DNA of 64,000 nucleotides from Aureimonas sp. AU20 (GTDB taxonomy: Bacteria; Pseudomonadota; Alphaproteobacteria; Rhizobiales; Rhizobiaceae), in assembly GCF_001442755.1 (NCBI RefSeq), contig NZ_CP006369.1, forward strand, positions 372,001-436,000. Reading direction: 5' to 3'. This document shows, piece after piece, positions 51,597 through 60,711 of the stretch; position 1 is the first letter of the stretch, and each line of letters opens with the position of its first letter. The position numbers and the translations under genes were made by a program. Under the pieces are notes generated by a model that did no database searches, was not told the origin of the DNA, and saw nothing but the letters and a program-made list of their open reading frames with translations.

Positions 51597-52310
51597 ATGT
51601 CCTCGCCCAATCTGCTGATCCGAAAGCTCGAAGGCTTTCATGCGCTGACGCGCGACGACCGCGACCTGCTGGAGCGCTACAGCCGCCCCCTGCGCGAGGT
51701 GCCGGCCAAGCGGGACATCATCCGCGAGGGCGACGTGCCGGAGGACGTGGTGCTGATCCTGTCGGGCTTCGCCTGCCGCTACAAGCTGATCGAAGGCGGC
51801 AAGCGGCAGATCATGGCCTTCCTCGTGCCGGGCGATTTCTGCGACTTCCAGGTCTTCATCCTCAAGCACATGGACCACAATATCGGCACGCTGTCGCGCT
51901 GCCAGGTGGTGCGGATCAAGCGCGAGGCGATCCTGGAGCTCACCGAGCGCCCGGCCATCGCTCGCGCCTTCTGGTGGGCCTCGCTGGTGGACGCCGCCAC
52001 CTTGCGGGAATGGCTGGTCAATATCGGCCAGCGCACCGCAGACGCTCGCATCGCCCATCTCCTGTGCGAGCTTCTGGTGCGGCTGGAGGCGGTGGGGCTG
52101 GTGAAGGACAACAGCTACTCCCTGCCCATCTCGCAGAACGACCTCGCCGATGCGCTCGGCGTGACGGTGGTCCATGCCAACCGCATGCTGATGACGCTGC
52201 GCGATCAGAACCTGATCGAACTCAGCGCCCGCGAAGTGGTGGTGAGGGACGTCGCCAGCCTCAAGACCTTCAGCGGATTCAATCCCAACTATCTCCATCT
52301 CGATCGATGA
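51597..52310 (+). CDS. Crp/Fnr-family transcriptional regulator
   Basis: A 237-residue regulator. The cyclic-nucleotide-binding-like domain (AKRDIIREGDVPEDVVLILSG, MAFLVPGDFCDFQVF) is followed by a HTH_Crp_2 winged helix (SQNDLADALGVTVVHANRMLMTLRD). It has no N-terminal Cys cluster for an Fe-S centre, so it is not FNR itself. The group resembles alphaproteobacterial Crp-like regulators beside stress genes. The palindrome at 51508-51523 may be its own site. Confidence 0.88.
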   Translation: MSSPNLLIRKLEGFHALTRDDRDLLERYSRPLREVPAKRDIIREGDVPEDVVLILSGFACRYKLIEGGKRQIMAFLVPGDFCDFQVFILKHMDHNIGTLSRCQVVRIKREAILELTERPAIARAFWWASLVDAATLREWLVNIGQRTADARIAHLLCELLVRLEAVGLVKDNSYSLPISQNDLADALGVTVVHANRMLMTLRDQNLIELSAREVVVRDVASLKTFSGFNPNYLHLDR

Positions 52311-52641
52311 ACGGCACCCGGCGGACAGAGCTTTCGACGGGAAAAGTCGAAAGCGCCGGCTCAACCTTATAATCCAGGTTATAGAGGGGTCTATTTTCCC
52401 GGCTTTTCTCTCTTATCAGAGAAATACTTAGGAACCGTTTGGACAAAGGGGCCTTTTCTTGGCTGGAACCGTCCTTCAACGATAGCGGCAAGCCGTTTCG
52501 GCTGTACCCTTCCGCGAAACGCGAGCGCATCCAGTGCTCGGTCGCAGATATCACGAGACGCGCACGCCCCTTGGCGATGCGTGGCGTTCGGATGTCTCGA
52601 CACCGCCGGGCGGTTCCCTTCACCGACAAGGACATGCCGAC
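52311..52641. other. Intergenic region upstream of the PhnA-like gene
   Basis: 331 bp without a gene. It has an AT-rich promoter-like zone at 52365-52430 with CTTATAATCCAGGTTATAGA (near-direct TTATA repeats) and a hairpin TTTCTCT-N6-AGAGAAA at 52405-52424. These could carry the promoter and an operator for the following membrane-protein gene. Confidence 0.4.
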
Positions 52642-53601
52642 ATGAGCGACGCCCGGACCCCCTCCCCCTCCCCCAGCTTCCGGGACAACGCCCGCGAAGG
52701 CGCCGTGCCGATCGACCCGCTGGGCCACCCCGCCACGACGGTCGCCGAAGACGCCCACACGATGCTCGTCAATAAAGTGTCCTGGGGCGCGATCTTCGCC
52801 GGCGTCGTGGTCGGCCTGATCACGCAGGTTCTGCTGACCATGCTGGGCGTCGGCATCGGCATCGCGACGCTCGACCCCGGGATGGGCGCGGCCGGCAATC
52901 CCGCCGCCTCCACCTTCTCGATCGGTGCCGGCATCTGGTATGTCCTGTCGGGCATCGTGTCGGCCTATGTCGGCGGTTACATCGCCGCGCGCATGTCCGG
53001 CCGCACCGCGCCGACCACCGGCGCCCTGCATGGGCTGACGGCCTGGGCCTTCACCACGCTTCTCGTTCTCTATCTTCTGACCTCGGCGATCGGCGGCATC
53101 GTCGGCGGCGCCTTCAGCGGCGTGACGGGCGCGATCGGCGGCCTCGGCCAGACCGTGGCGCAGACCGCGGCGCCGATGCTCGCCAATTCCAACCCGCTCG
53201 ACGCGATCGAGGGTCAGGTGCGCGCCACCGGCACCGATCCCGACGCGCTGCAAGCCAAGGCCGTCAACGCCATCCGCGCCCTCGTGGTCGGCGGACAGGC
53301 GGGCACGGACGATGCGCGCAATCAGGCGGTGCAGGCGCTGGCACAGGCTCGCAACATCCCCGTCGATCAGGCGCAGCAGCAGGTGGCCGATATCGAGCAG
53401 CGCACGCGTCAGGCCATCGACAGCGCCAAGGAGACCGCGACCAAAGCCGCCGACACCGCCGCTTCGGTGGTCTCGACCGGCGCGCTCCTCGCCTTCGCGG
53501 CCCTGGTGCTCGGCGCCATCGCCGGTTGGCTGGGCGGTCGCTCGGGCGTGGTGCATCCCGTCTTCGCCGATCGAATCGTTCCGACCAGACACCGCGTCTG
53601 A
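52642..53601 (+). CDS. PhnA-like membrane protein
   Basis: A 319-residue membrane protein of a type common in Methylobacterium and Rhizobiales and named PhnA-like in annotations. A disordered N-terminus is followed by membrane helices (VSWGAIFAGVVVGLITQVLLTMLGVGIGI, then TFSIGAGIWYVLSGIVSAYVGGYIAA and AWAFTTLLVLYLLTSAIGGIVGGAF), a long Ala/Gln-rich helical segment with likely coiled coil (ARNIPVDQAQQQVADIEQR), and a final helix. No catalytic motif is visible. Start at MSDARTPS, after an extended GC-rich leader. Confidence 0.65.
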   Translation: MSDARTPSPSPSFRDNAREGAVPIDPLGHPATTVAEDAHTMLVNKVSWGAIFAGVVVGLITQVLLTMLGVGIGIATLDPGMGAAGNPAASTFSIGAGIWYVLSGIVSAYVGGYIAARMSGRTAPTTGALHGLTAWAFTTLLVLYLLTSAIGGIVGGAFSGVTGAIGGLGQTVAQTAAPMLANSNPLDAIEGQVRATGTDPDALQAKAVNAIRALVVGGQAGTDDARNQAVQALAQARNIPVDQAQQQVADIEQRTRQAIDSAKETATKAADTAASVVSTGALLAFAALVLGAIAGWLGGRSGVVHPVFADRIVPTRHRV

Positions 53602-53617
53602 CATCTTGATCCCAGCA

Positions 53618-53655
53618 AAAGCGGCCGGCCCTTCTGGGTCGGCCGCTTTCGTTTG
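53618..53655 (+). terminator. Strong Rho-independent terminator after the PhnA-like gene
   Basis: A 14-bp stem AAAGCGGCCGGCCC / GGGTCGGCCGCTTT with one G-T pair and a TTCT loop is followed by CGTTTG. It lies 17 bp after the stop codon. Confidence 0.8.
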
Positions 53656-53841
53656 CGTGAGATGCGCCAGGCGGAGCTGACCCTGACCTGTTTCCGAGGG
53701 ACGGAACGGCCCGATGGGTCGTCATTCAGTCCTAATCTTAACTTAGATTGTAGGACGATCGGTCGCGAAGGGGACTGATGGGGCTTGAATGACCTGCAGG
53801 CGCAGGACGCGTCCAATGCAGGACTGTCGAGGAGCATCACG

Positions 53842-54192
53842 ATGGACAACCACCCGGATGATCCGATGACAACTCCGGGCCAGCGCGACTTCAGCCAGTT
53901 GCGCCTGGAACTGTTGCACTGCGCCCATCAGATCCAGGCTCTCGGTCAGCGACCGCCCAGCGACACGGCTGCATTGACGGATTCGATCTCGAACTTGGTG
54001 CGCATCGCTCATGCGCTCAGCCAGCCCCGGAACACAGCCGCCCTCAGCGACGAGGCGCAGCTGATTCACGACTTGTCCCGCGCGGTCCATCGTATCGAAG
54101 ACGCCAAGACGCGCGACGCCTTGAAGAACCGTCTAGCCGAACTCGGCTACTCCGTACCCGAGACGGATTCGGAAGACGCGAAACGATCCTGA
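53842..54192 (+). CDS. Small hypothetical protein
   Basis: A 116-residue soluble helical protein beginning MDNHPDDPMTTPGQRDFSQL, with a leucine/glutamine-rich helix set and ending KRS. The ATG has GGAG about 10 bp upstream; a TTG start 57 bp further up is possible. No family is recognised. Confidence 0.5.
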   Translation: MDNHPDDPMTTPGQRDFSQLRLELLHCAHQIQALGQRPPSDTAALTDSISNLVRIAHALSQPRNTAALSDEAQLIHDLSRAVHRIEDAKTRDALKNRLAELGYSVPETDSEDAKRS

Positions 54193-54426
54193 GGCCCGAT
54201 CGCGCGCCGCCCCCCAATTCCTCTACGTCACTTCGCCGCCCTTACGCAGCGGCCGACACCATGGGCCTGCGCCTAAAAACGAACGCGATTGTTGCAGGCG
54301 CGCATCGCTTGAAGAGGCGAAGCCGGAAAATCGTAGTGGAACTTTCGGTAGCAGATATGTAACTTATGATATGGCGCGACGATGCTCCACGCGACATCAA
54401 TGCCTCTTCAGTGGGAGGTGGCAAGC

Positions 54427-54642
54427 ATGCGCCAGAACACCGAACTGCTCATGGTTGCGCTGGAGCTTCGCCTCATGGCCCATCATGTCGGGGGACATCA
54501 GATCGGGCGAAGATCGGCGCAGGCTCCCGAGCCGCTGCGCGATCGGTTGACCCAAGCCGCCGAAGCTCTGGAGGCTTTGGTGCGAAGCGGCGCCCCAGCC
54601 CTGGAAACGCCCACTCTGGACGGTGCCGCCCCTGCCGGTTGA
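54427..54642 (+). CDS. Small hypothetical protein
   Basis: A 71-residue helical protein (MRQNTELLMVALELRLMAHH...) with GGGAGGTGG at a plausible ribosome-site distance. It is Ala/Leu-rich at the end. An ATG 15 codons upstream is the alternative. Codon usage fits the genome. No family is recognised. Confidence 0.4.
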   Translation: MRQNTELLMVALELRLMAHHVGGHQIGRRSAQAPEPLRDRLTQAAEALEALVRSGAPALETPTLDGAAPAG

Positions 54643-54667
54643 GGCGGCGACGCCTTCGCCGAGTCCC

Positions 54668-55090
54668 TCAGCGATGGTCCGACAGGCAGGCGCCGTGATC
54701 GCCCAAGACTTCGATCACCCGGCAATCCGCCACGGAATGCTCGCCGCAATCGGCCATGCGGGCCACCTCGCGGCGCAGCGCCGTCAGCCGCGCGATCTTG
54801 TGGTCGATATCAGCCAGATGCGCCTTGGCGATGCGGTCCGCCCCCTCGCAGGAATGAAGCGGCTCGCCCGCCAGCGCCAGAAGCTCGCGGATCGGCTCGA
54901 TCTCGAAGCCGAGTTCGCGCGCATGGCGGATGAAGCGCAGGCGGCTGAGATCGGACGCGTCGTAGAGCCGGCGATTGCCCTCCGTGCGCGGCGGGGCGGG
55001 AAGCAGGCCGATCTGCTCGTAATAGCGGATGGTCGGCACCTTGATGCCGCTTGCGCGCGAAGCCTCGCCGATCGGAACGCCCAAGCTCAT
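54668..55090 (-). CDS. MerR-family heavy-metal regulator (CadR/PbrR type)
   Basis: A 140-residue regulator. The MerR helix-turn-helix reads VPIGEASRASGIKVPTIRYYEQIGLLPAPPRTEGNRRLY, followed by a dimerising helix and metal-binding cysteines C81 (HSCEGAD), C115 (MADCGEH) and C123 (ADCRVI), plus C135 near the end. This spacing matches CadR/PbrR-type Cd/Pb/Zn sensors. It is divergent from the metal ATPase gene across a promoter with a 19-bp spacer dyad. Confidence 0.9.
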   Translation of the reverse strand: MSLGVPIGEASRASGIKVPTIRYYEQIGLLPAPPRTEGNRRLYDASDLSRLRFIRHARELGFEIEPIRELLALAGEPLHSCEGADRIAKAHLADIDHKIARLTALRREVARMADCGEHSVADCRVIEVLGDHGACLSDHR

Positions 55091-55098
55091 TTTTTCGC

Positions 55099-55129
55099 TT
55101 GCTCCTCTAGTCGCTAGAGGAAGTACCCC
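55099..55129 (+). promoter_or_regulatory. MerR-type promoter with 19-bp spacer and dyad
   Basis: TTGCTC (55099-55104) and TACCCC (55124-55129) are separated by 19 bp, longer than usual, as in MerR-family promoters that the regulator untwists. The spacer contains the dyad TCCTCTAG-TCG-CTAGAGGA (55103-55121). It drives the metal ATPase gene 30 bp downstream. Confidence 0.8.
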
Positions 55130-55158
55130 TGCATCCATCGAGATGCAAGGAGAGCGCC

Positions 55159-57363
55159 ATGTCGGCCGTATCGAGCGAAAGCCGCTTCCGCGTCAGCGGG
55201 ATGGATTGTGCCGCCTGCGGCAACAAGGTGGACACCGCGCTTCGGCGCCTGCCCGGCGTCGAGGATGTCGCCGTGTCCGTGTCCGCCGGCACGGTGCGGG
55301 TGCGCCACGGCGCGGGCTTCGACGCCGCCGCCCTGGTGCGGCAGGTCGGCAATCTCGGCTATGGCGCCGAGCCCGCACTGAACGCCGCCCCGTCCGACAC
55401 GGCAAGCCGGAAGGCGCCCCATGCAGGCGACCATGCCGGCCATTCGCACGGCCAAGCCGCCGAGGCCGGCGCCCAGTGGTGTAGCGGTCCCAAAGCGCGG
55501 CTGACGGCGGCAGCCTTCGCGGCGCTGCTTCTGGCCTATGGGCTCGGCCATCTCCTGCCCGCGCTGGAGCGGCCGCTGTTTCTCGCCGCGCTCGCCGTCG
55601 GGCTCGTGCCCGTCGCCTGGCGCGCCGTCACCGCCGCGCGCTTCGGCACGCCCTTTTCCATCGAAACGCTGATGACCATCGCGGCGATCGGTGCCGTCCT
55701 GATCGGCGCCGAGGAGGAAGCGGCGACGGTGGTGCTCCTCTTTCTCGTCGGCGAGATGCTGGAAGGCGTGGCAGCGGGCCGCGCCCGCGCCAGCATCCAG
55801 GGCCTTTCGACGCTCCTCCCCAAGACCGCGCGGGTGGAGGCGAACGGCGAGGTCCGCGAGGTTTCCGCCGAGAGCCTGACGCTCGGCGCCGTCATCCTCG
55901 TGCGGCCGGGCGACCGCATTCCCGCCGACGGGGTGGTGAGCGAAGGCGCGGGCGAGGTGGACGAGGCGCCGGTGACGGGCGAAAGCGTGCCTAAGCGCAA
56001 GGGCGTCGGCGATCCCGTCTTCGCAGGCACGGTGAACGGCGGCTCGGTGCTGCGCCTGCGCGTCACGGCGACGGCTGCGGACAACACGATCGCCCGCATC
56101 GTGCGGCTGGTGGAGGAAGCGCAGGAGGCCAAGTCCCCGACCGAACGCTTCATCGACCGGTTCTCCAAAGTCTACACCCCGGCCGTGCTCGTGGTGGGCG
56201 CGCTGGTCGCCACCGTTCCGCCGCTGGTGCTCGACGGCGGCTGGGAGGAATGGATCTACAAGGGCTTGGCGATCCTCCTCATCGGCTGCCCCTGCGCGCT
56301 GGTGATCTCGGTGCCCGCCTCGGTCGCCGCCGGGCTTTCGGCCGGCGCGCGTCGCGGCCTCCTGATGAAGGGCGGCGCGGTTCTGGAAAGCCTGGGGCGC
56401 ATCACGACTGTCGCCTTCGACAAGACGGGCACGCTCACAGTGGGGCGGCCGGTGGTGACCGACATCGTGGCCGGCAGCCGCTCCGCGCCGCAGGTCCTGT
56501 CCCTGGCGGCGTCTCTGGAACAAGGGTCGAGCCACCCGCTGGCGCTGGCGATCCTCGCGCGGGCAAAGGCAGACCGGGCGCCCGCCCCGCCCTCGTTCGA
56601 CGCGCACGCGCTGCCCGGCGAGGGGGTCGAGGGCGGCGTCGGCGGCGAACGCGTGTTTCTCGGCTCGCCGGAGGCCGCCGCCCGGCGGGTGGAGCTGACG
56701 CAAGAGCAACGCGAGGCGATCGAGGCATTGAATGCCGAAGGCAAGACCGTGTCGGTCGTGGTGCTTGCGGGCGCGGTGGCCGGCTTCATCGCGCTGCGCG
56801 ACGAGGCGCGGCCGGACGCCAAATCGGCGCTGGCGCGCCTCCATGCCGATGGGCTTCGCACGATCATGCTGACCGGCGACAATGCGCGCGCGGCCGGGGC
56901 CGTCGCCGCCGATCTGGGTTTGGAGGCGCGGGCGGGGCTCCTGCCGCAGGATAAGCAGCGGATCGTGCGCGATCTTCAGGCGCAGGGCCTCATCGTCGCC
57001 AAGGTCGGCGACGGCATCAACGACGCGCCCGCGCTGGCTGCCGCCGATCTCGGCATCGCCATGGGCGGGGGCACCGACGTGGCTCTGGAGACCGCCGACG
57101 CCGCCATTCTGCACGGCCGGGTTCAGGACATCCCAGACATGATCGCCCTGTCGAAGCGCGTCATGGGCAATATCCGCGTCAACATCGCGCTGGCGCTGGG
57201 GCTCAAGGCCGTCTTCCTCGTTACCACGATCGTCGGCCTCACCGGCCTCTGGCCCGCCATCCTGGCCGACACGGGCGCGACCGTGCTGGTGACCGCCAAC
57301 GCCATGCGGCTTCTGGCTTGGACACCGCGCTCGGAGCTCGGGCCAAGGCCTGTTCGCGGATAA
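55159..57363 (+). CDS. P1B-type heavy-metal-exporting ATPase (Zn/Cd/Pb)
   Basis: A 734-residue ATPase. An N-terminal HMA domain has C17/C20 in GMDCAACGNKV, and a His-rich linker (HAGDHAGHSHGQ) follows. Membrane helix 6 carries CPC at 377-379, with phosphorylation site D421 in DKTGTLT, SSHPLALAI (HP locus) and GDGINDAPALAAADLG. A helix-8 aspartate in LADTGATV matches the P1B-2 (Zn/Cd/Pb) class. It is induced by the divergent MerR protein. The last residues (about GPRPVRG and the stop) lie inside a MITE-like element, so the normal C-terminus may have been replaced. Confidence 0.92.
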   Translation: MSAVSSESRFRVSGMDCAACGNKVDTALRRLPGVEDVAVSVSAGTVRVRHGAGFDAAALVRQVGNLGYGAEPALNAAPSDTASRKAPHAGDHAGHSHGQAAEAGAQWCSGPKARLTAAAFAALLLAYGLGHLLPALERPLFLAALAVGLVPVAWRAVTAARFGTPFSIETLMTIAAIGAVLIGAEEEAATVVLLFLVGEMLEGVAAGRARASIQGLSTLLPKTARVEANGEVREVSAESLTLGAVILVRPGDRIPADGVVSEGAGEVDEAPVTGESVPKRKGVGDPVFAGTVNGGSVLRLRVTATAADNTIARIVRLVEEAQEAKSPTERFIDRFSKVYTPAVLVVGALVATVPPLVLDGGWEEWIYKGLAILLIGCPCALVISVPASVAAGLSAGARRGLLMKGGAVLESLGRITTVAFDKTGTLTVGRPVVTDIVAGSRSAPQVLSLAASLEQGSSHPLALAILARAKADRAPAPPSFDAHALPGEGVEGGVGGERVFLGSPEAAARRVELTQEQREAIEALNAEGKTVSVVVLAGAVAGFIALRDEARPDAKSALARLHADGLRTIMLTGDNARAAGAVAADLGLEARAGLLPQDKQRIVRDLQAQGLIVAKVGDGINDAPALAAADLGIAMGGGTDVALETADAAILHGRVQDIPDMIALSKRVMGNIRVNIALALGLKAVFLVTTIVGLTGLWPAILADTGATVLVTANAMRLLAWTPRSELGPRPVRG

Positions 57364-57505
57364 TGGGAGAGGGTTTTTGTTCGCTCTGAAGAGCGAAGCT
57401 TGAGGGATGCGGGGACGCATCCGCAAGGATTGGCACCAATCCTCACGGACGGGCGTCGGCTGAAAAAGCGCCGACAGACCGCCCCGATCGGGTTGTCAAA
57501 CAGTC
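57346..57505. mobile_element. MITE-like element, copy C (160 bp), overlapping the ATPase 3' end
   Basis: The right end reads inward as AGACTGTTTGACAACC, and the left end AGGCCTGTTCGCGGAT lies inside the ATPase coding end, giving its last few codons and the TAA stop. The interior matches copy A at GGATTGGCA and at the segment with GGCTGAAAAAGCGCCGACAGA. Length is 160 bp against 161 bp for copy A. It is more diverged than copy A. Confidence 0.55.
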
Positions 57506-57914
57506 TTAAAAGAACTGGGACGGGACCTGCCGACGGAGAAAAGGAAGGGGGGTTCGTTCGTTCACGACGAGCAAAGCAAGAAGGACGTGAGGGGGCATCG
57601 GCCAACCTTGGCTACGACACGAGCGAGCGAACGACCCAGACAGGTTTTGCCCCGCGTCCAGATCAGAAGGGACACCGGTCCGCGTGGCGCGCAACGCGGG
57701 TTTTCGATCCACCCGGAAAGCGGACGATCCCAGCTCGCCCTCCCCTCCCCGCTCCCGCCGGACGAGAGGCCGCATCCCCGCGCAATCCTGTCGCAGCCCA
57801 GGACCGCGAATAGTCGACCGCCTGTCCCTGTCCGCCGCCGCCGAGTTGCATATCTAAACCGTCTCATGCCCTCCGCATCCTGCGGAGCGGCTTCTGTTTG
57901 GGTCCCAACTCGCC
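57506..57914. other. Gap between the MITE copy and the hybrid kinase gene
   Basis: About 400 bp without a recognisable gene. It contains a partial inverted repeat near 57553-57635 (GGTTCGTTCGTTC against GAGCGAACGAC) and a short frame ending before the kinase start, neither convincing. It presumably contains the kinase promoter. Confidence 0.3.
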
Positions 57915-59915
57915 ATGACATCCTCCAGGTTCCTGACCGGGTCCGGCGAGATGGCCGCGCGGCTGCGAAGCTACGACTGGTCCTCCACCGATCTCGGCGC
58001 GCCCTCCACCTGGCCGCGCTCGCTCAAAACGCTCGTCGGCCTCATGCTGGCCTCGCGTCAGCCCATGTATGTCGCCTGGGGTCCGGCGGGCACGATGCTC
58101 TACAACGACGCCTATATCCAGCTTCTCCAGAGCAAGCATCCCGCCGCGCTCGGGCAGACCTTCCGCGAGGTCTGGCTGGAGGTCTGGGACGAGATCGAGC
58201 CGCTGGTGGCGCAGGTCCATGAGGGTCAGTCCGTTCATTTCGACGACATCACGCTCTTCGTGGAGCGCAACGGCGAGACGACGGAGGCGCATTTCGCCTT
58301 TTCCTACACGCCGGTCTACGACAACGAGTCCGGCGTGATCGGGCTGTTCTGCGCCTGCAACGAGACGACCGAGCAGATCCTGGCCGAGCGCGCGGCGATG
58401 GACGCGCTGCAGGCAGCCGAGGAAGCCAACATCGCCAAGAGCCAGTTCCTGGCCAATATGAGCCACGAGCTACGCACGCCGCTTTCGGCCATCATCGGCT
58501 ATGCCGAGATGCTGATCGAGGAGGCGGAGGACGGCGCGGCGGCGGCCGATCTCGCCGGCGACATCGCCAAGATCGAAAGCAACGCGCGCCATCTCCTCAG
58601 CCTCATCAACGACGTGCTCGATCTGTCCAAGGTCGAGAGCGGCAAGATGGACATCTACACCGAGACCTTCGACGTCGCCGAGATCGTCTCCGATGTCGCG
58701 ACCACCGCGCAGCGGCTGGTGGAGAAGAAGAACAACCGGCTCGTCACGGACATCGCGGCGGATGTCGGCACGCTTCATTCCGACGTCACCAAGGTGCGGC
58801 AGATTCTGCTCAACCTTCTCAGCAACGCCGCCAAGTTCACACAGGACGGAACGATCACGCTCAGCGTCCGGCGCGAGGGCGAGGCGATGATCTTCGCGGT
58901 CACCGACACCGGCATCGGCATGACGCCCGAGCAGCTGGAGCGCCTGTTCCAGCGCTTCAGCCAGGCCGATGCCTCCACCACGCGCAAATATGGCGGCACC
59001 GGTCTCGGCCTGTCCCTCACCAAGGCCTTCTCGGCCATGCTGGGCGGCGACGTGACGGTGGAAAGCGAGGCCGAGCGTGGCAGTCGCTTCACGCTCACCC
59101 TCCCCGTCAACATCGCCGACGCCCTGCCGCCCGAGGAGGCCCTGCCCGACGCCCAGCTGCCGGTGGTCTCCGATGTCGACCCCGCCAAGATCGTCCTGGT
59201 GATCGACGACGACACGGCGCAGCGCGAACTCATGACCCGCTTTCTGGCGCGCGAGGGCTTTTCCACCGTCACCGCCGCCGACGGCGCGACGGGTCTGGCG
59301 CTCGCCAAGGAGCTTCGGCCCCGTGCCATCCTGCTCGATGTCATGATGCCGGGCATGGACGGCTGGACCGTTCTCGGCCGCCTGAAGGCCGACCCCGACT
59401 TGGCCGACATTCCCGTGGTCATGGTCACCTTCGTCAGCGAGCGGGGCCTCGCCTCGTCGCTGGGCGCTGCCGACTATGTCGACAAGCCGGTGAAATGGGA
59501 GCGCTTCCGCTCGGTCATGGACCGGTTCCGCGAGGCGGTGGGCGATGTCCTGGTGGTGGACGACGATCCCGACGCGCGGGCCCGCGTGCGCCAGACCCTG
59601 GAGCGCGACGGCTGGACCGTGGCGGAGGCCGAAAACGGCCAGGAGGCGCTGGACGCCGTGGCCAAGGCGAGGCCGCGCGTCATCCTGCTCGACCTCACCA
59701 TGCCGATCATGGACGGGTTCGGTTTTCTGCGCGCGCTTCGCGCCCGTCCGAGCGACCGCGACATTCCCGTGATCGTGCTGTCGGCGCGGGACCTGACGGC
59801 AGAGGAGCGCGGCAAGCTCGACACGGCTGCGCAGGTCCTCAGCAAAGGCCAGGTGAGCCTCCGCGAAGTCGCCGCCAATGTGCGCGCGCTGACGGAGGGC
59901 GAAGGCAAGACGTGA
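57915..59915 (+). CDS. Hybrid histidine kinase with PAS and two receivers
   Basis: A 666-residue soluble protein. The N-terminal PAS-like sensor (~15-150) has RLRSYDWSSTDLGAPSTWPRS, MLYNDAYIQLL and HPAALGQTFREVW. Next come HisKA with H184 in MSHELRTPLSAIIG, HATPase (TDTGIGMTPEQLERLFQRF, GGTGLGLSL), then REC1 with D475 in ILLDVMMPGMDGW and REC2 with D593 in ILLDLTMPIMDGFG. HHK proteins with two receivers usually act in a phosphorelay or through a fixed receiver. The sensor is paralogous to that of the 1270-residue kinase at 31990-35802. Confidence 0.9.
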   Translation: MTSSRFLTGSGEMAARLRSYDWSSTDLGAPSTWPRSLKTLVGLMLASRQPMYVAWGPAGTMLYNDAYIQLLQSKHPAALGQTFREVWLEVWDEIEPLVAQVHEGQSVHFDDITLFVERNGETTEAHFAFSYTPVYDNESGVIGLFCACNETTEQILAERAAMDALQAAEEANIAKSQFLANMSHELRTPLSAIIGYAEMLIEEAEDGAAAADLAGDIAKIESNARHLLSLINDVLDLSKVESGKMDIYTETFDVAEIVSDVATTAQRLVEKKNNRLVTDIAADVGTLHSDVTKVRQILLNLLSNAAKFTQDGTITLSVRREGEAMIFAVTDTGIGMTPEQLERLFQRFSQADASTTRKYGGTGLGLSLTKAFSAMLGGDVTVESEAERGSRFTLTLPVNIADALPPEEALPDAQLPVVSDVDPAKIVLVIDDDTAQRELMTRFLAREGFSTVTAADGATGLALAKELRPRAILLDVMMPGMDGWTVLGRLKADPDLADIPVVMVTFVSERGLASSLGAADYVDKPVKWERFRSVMDRFREAVGDVLVVDDDPDARARVRQTLERDGWTVAEAENGQEALDAVAKARPRVILLDLTMPIMDGFGFLRALRARPSDRDIPVIVLSARDLTAEERGKLDTAAQVLSKGQVSLREVAANVRALTEGEGKT

Positions 59916-60151
59916 CCGGCGGCCTCGCCCGGCGGCTCTCGGGACTGGCGGACGGTGGCGCGTTCTTGCGACCGGCGACCATGGTGTGACGTCGCGAGGC
60001 GGCATGGATGGAGGTTCGGGCGGACGCTGGCTTGCTGGACGCGATGGCTCGTTCGCGTGCGGTCGTCGGAACGCGGTGAGGCGCATGAGGCGGAGGGTGC
60101 CCTCTCCGCGATACCCAAAGGTGCGGCGGACCATCGGCGGTTTCCGACGGC

Positions 60152-60538
60152 TCATGTCGTTGCGAGACCGACGATGAAACCGCCGCCGCTCCGGCCCTGT
60201 GCTTGCTCCTCGATCGCACGGCGCCTGCCGGTTCGCTCAAATCGGCATGCTCCCGCACGTCCGAGCACGAACCAAACCTTAGCTGCCAAATGACTCGGAT
60301 CACTCGCATGCGATCGTTCGAAGGCCTTGAGAAATCCGTCGCGTCCGAGACGTTCCGCGAGCGTACCATGGGTGCGGCGGTGCGAGACGAGACGCGCGTC
60401 GGTCTCGAAACCGTTTCGCCCAAGGAACGCGAGGACGGCACGATCACCCTCCGCGAGCGGGGCAACCCGGATGATCGCGAGCCGCTTCCGTGTGTCTTTG
60501 CGATAGCGCTTGTTCGCGGACGACGCGGTGTGCTCGGC
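60152..60538 (-). pseudogene. Start-less coding remnant next to MITE copy B
   Basis: Read on the minus strand, this frame gives AEHTASSANKRYRKDTRKRL, followed by a stretch with LAEGDRAVLAFLGRNGF and TLAERLGRDGFLKAF, and runs to a TGA at 60152-60154. Third positions are G/C rich as in real genes. The frame runs on upstream into MITE copy B and no ATG or GTG is available before a TAG near 60620. It may be the 3' part of a gene interrupted by the element. I do not recognise the family. Confidence 0.3.
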
Positions 60539-60711
60539 GCATATTCGGAAACTCGGCAGCGCAGGACCGGCGCGGGATTTCCGAATGTCGCAAGGGGCCG
60601 ATCGCCGTCGATGCTAAAGCGCATCAGCGAGATTTGGCAACGGTCCATGCGGACAGGCGACGGCGAAAAAGAACCGTCGGACCGACCCGCCCGAGTTTTC
60701 AAACGGGCTGC
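60537..60711. mobile_element. MITE-like element, copy B (about 175 bp)
   Basis: Homologous to copy A along most of its length: GGAAACTCGG, CGGCGCGGGATTTCCGAATGT, GGCAACGGTCCATGCGG and the near-identical GAAAAAGAACCGTCGGACCG. The right end reads inward GCAGCCCGTTTGAAAACTCGG and is followed by TAA. The left end is decayed and there is an ~11-bp insertion relative to copy A. Confidence 0.6.

Noticed and set aside
53700..53760. EcfG general-stress promoter (GGAAC ... GTT) before the small gene at 53842 and in other gaps
   Set aside because: GGAAC motifs occur, but none has a GTT box at the required 16-17-bp spacing.
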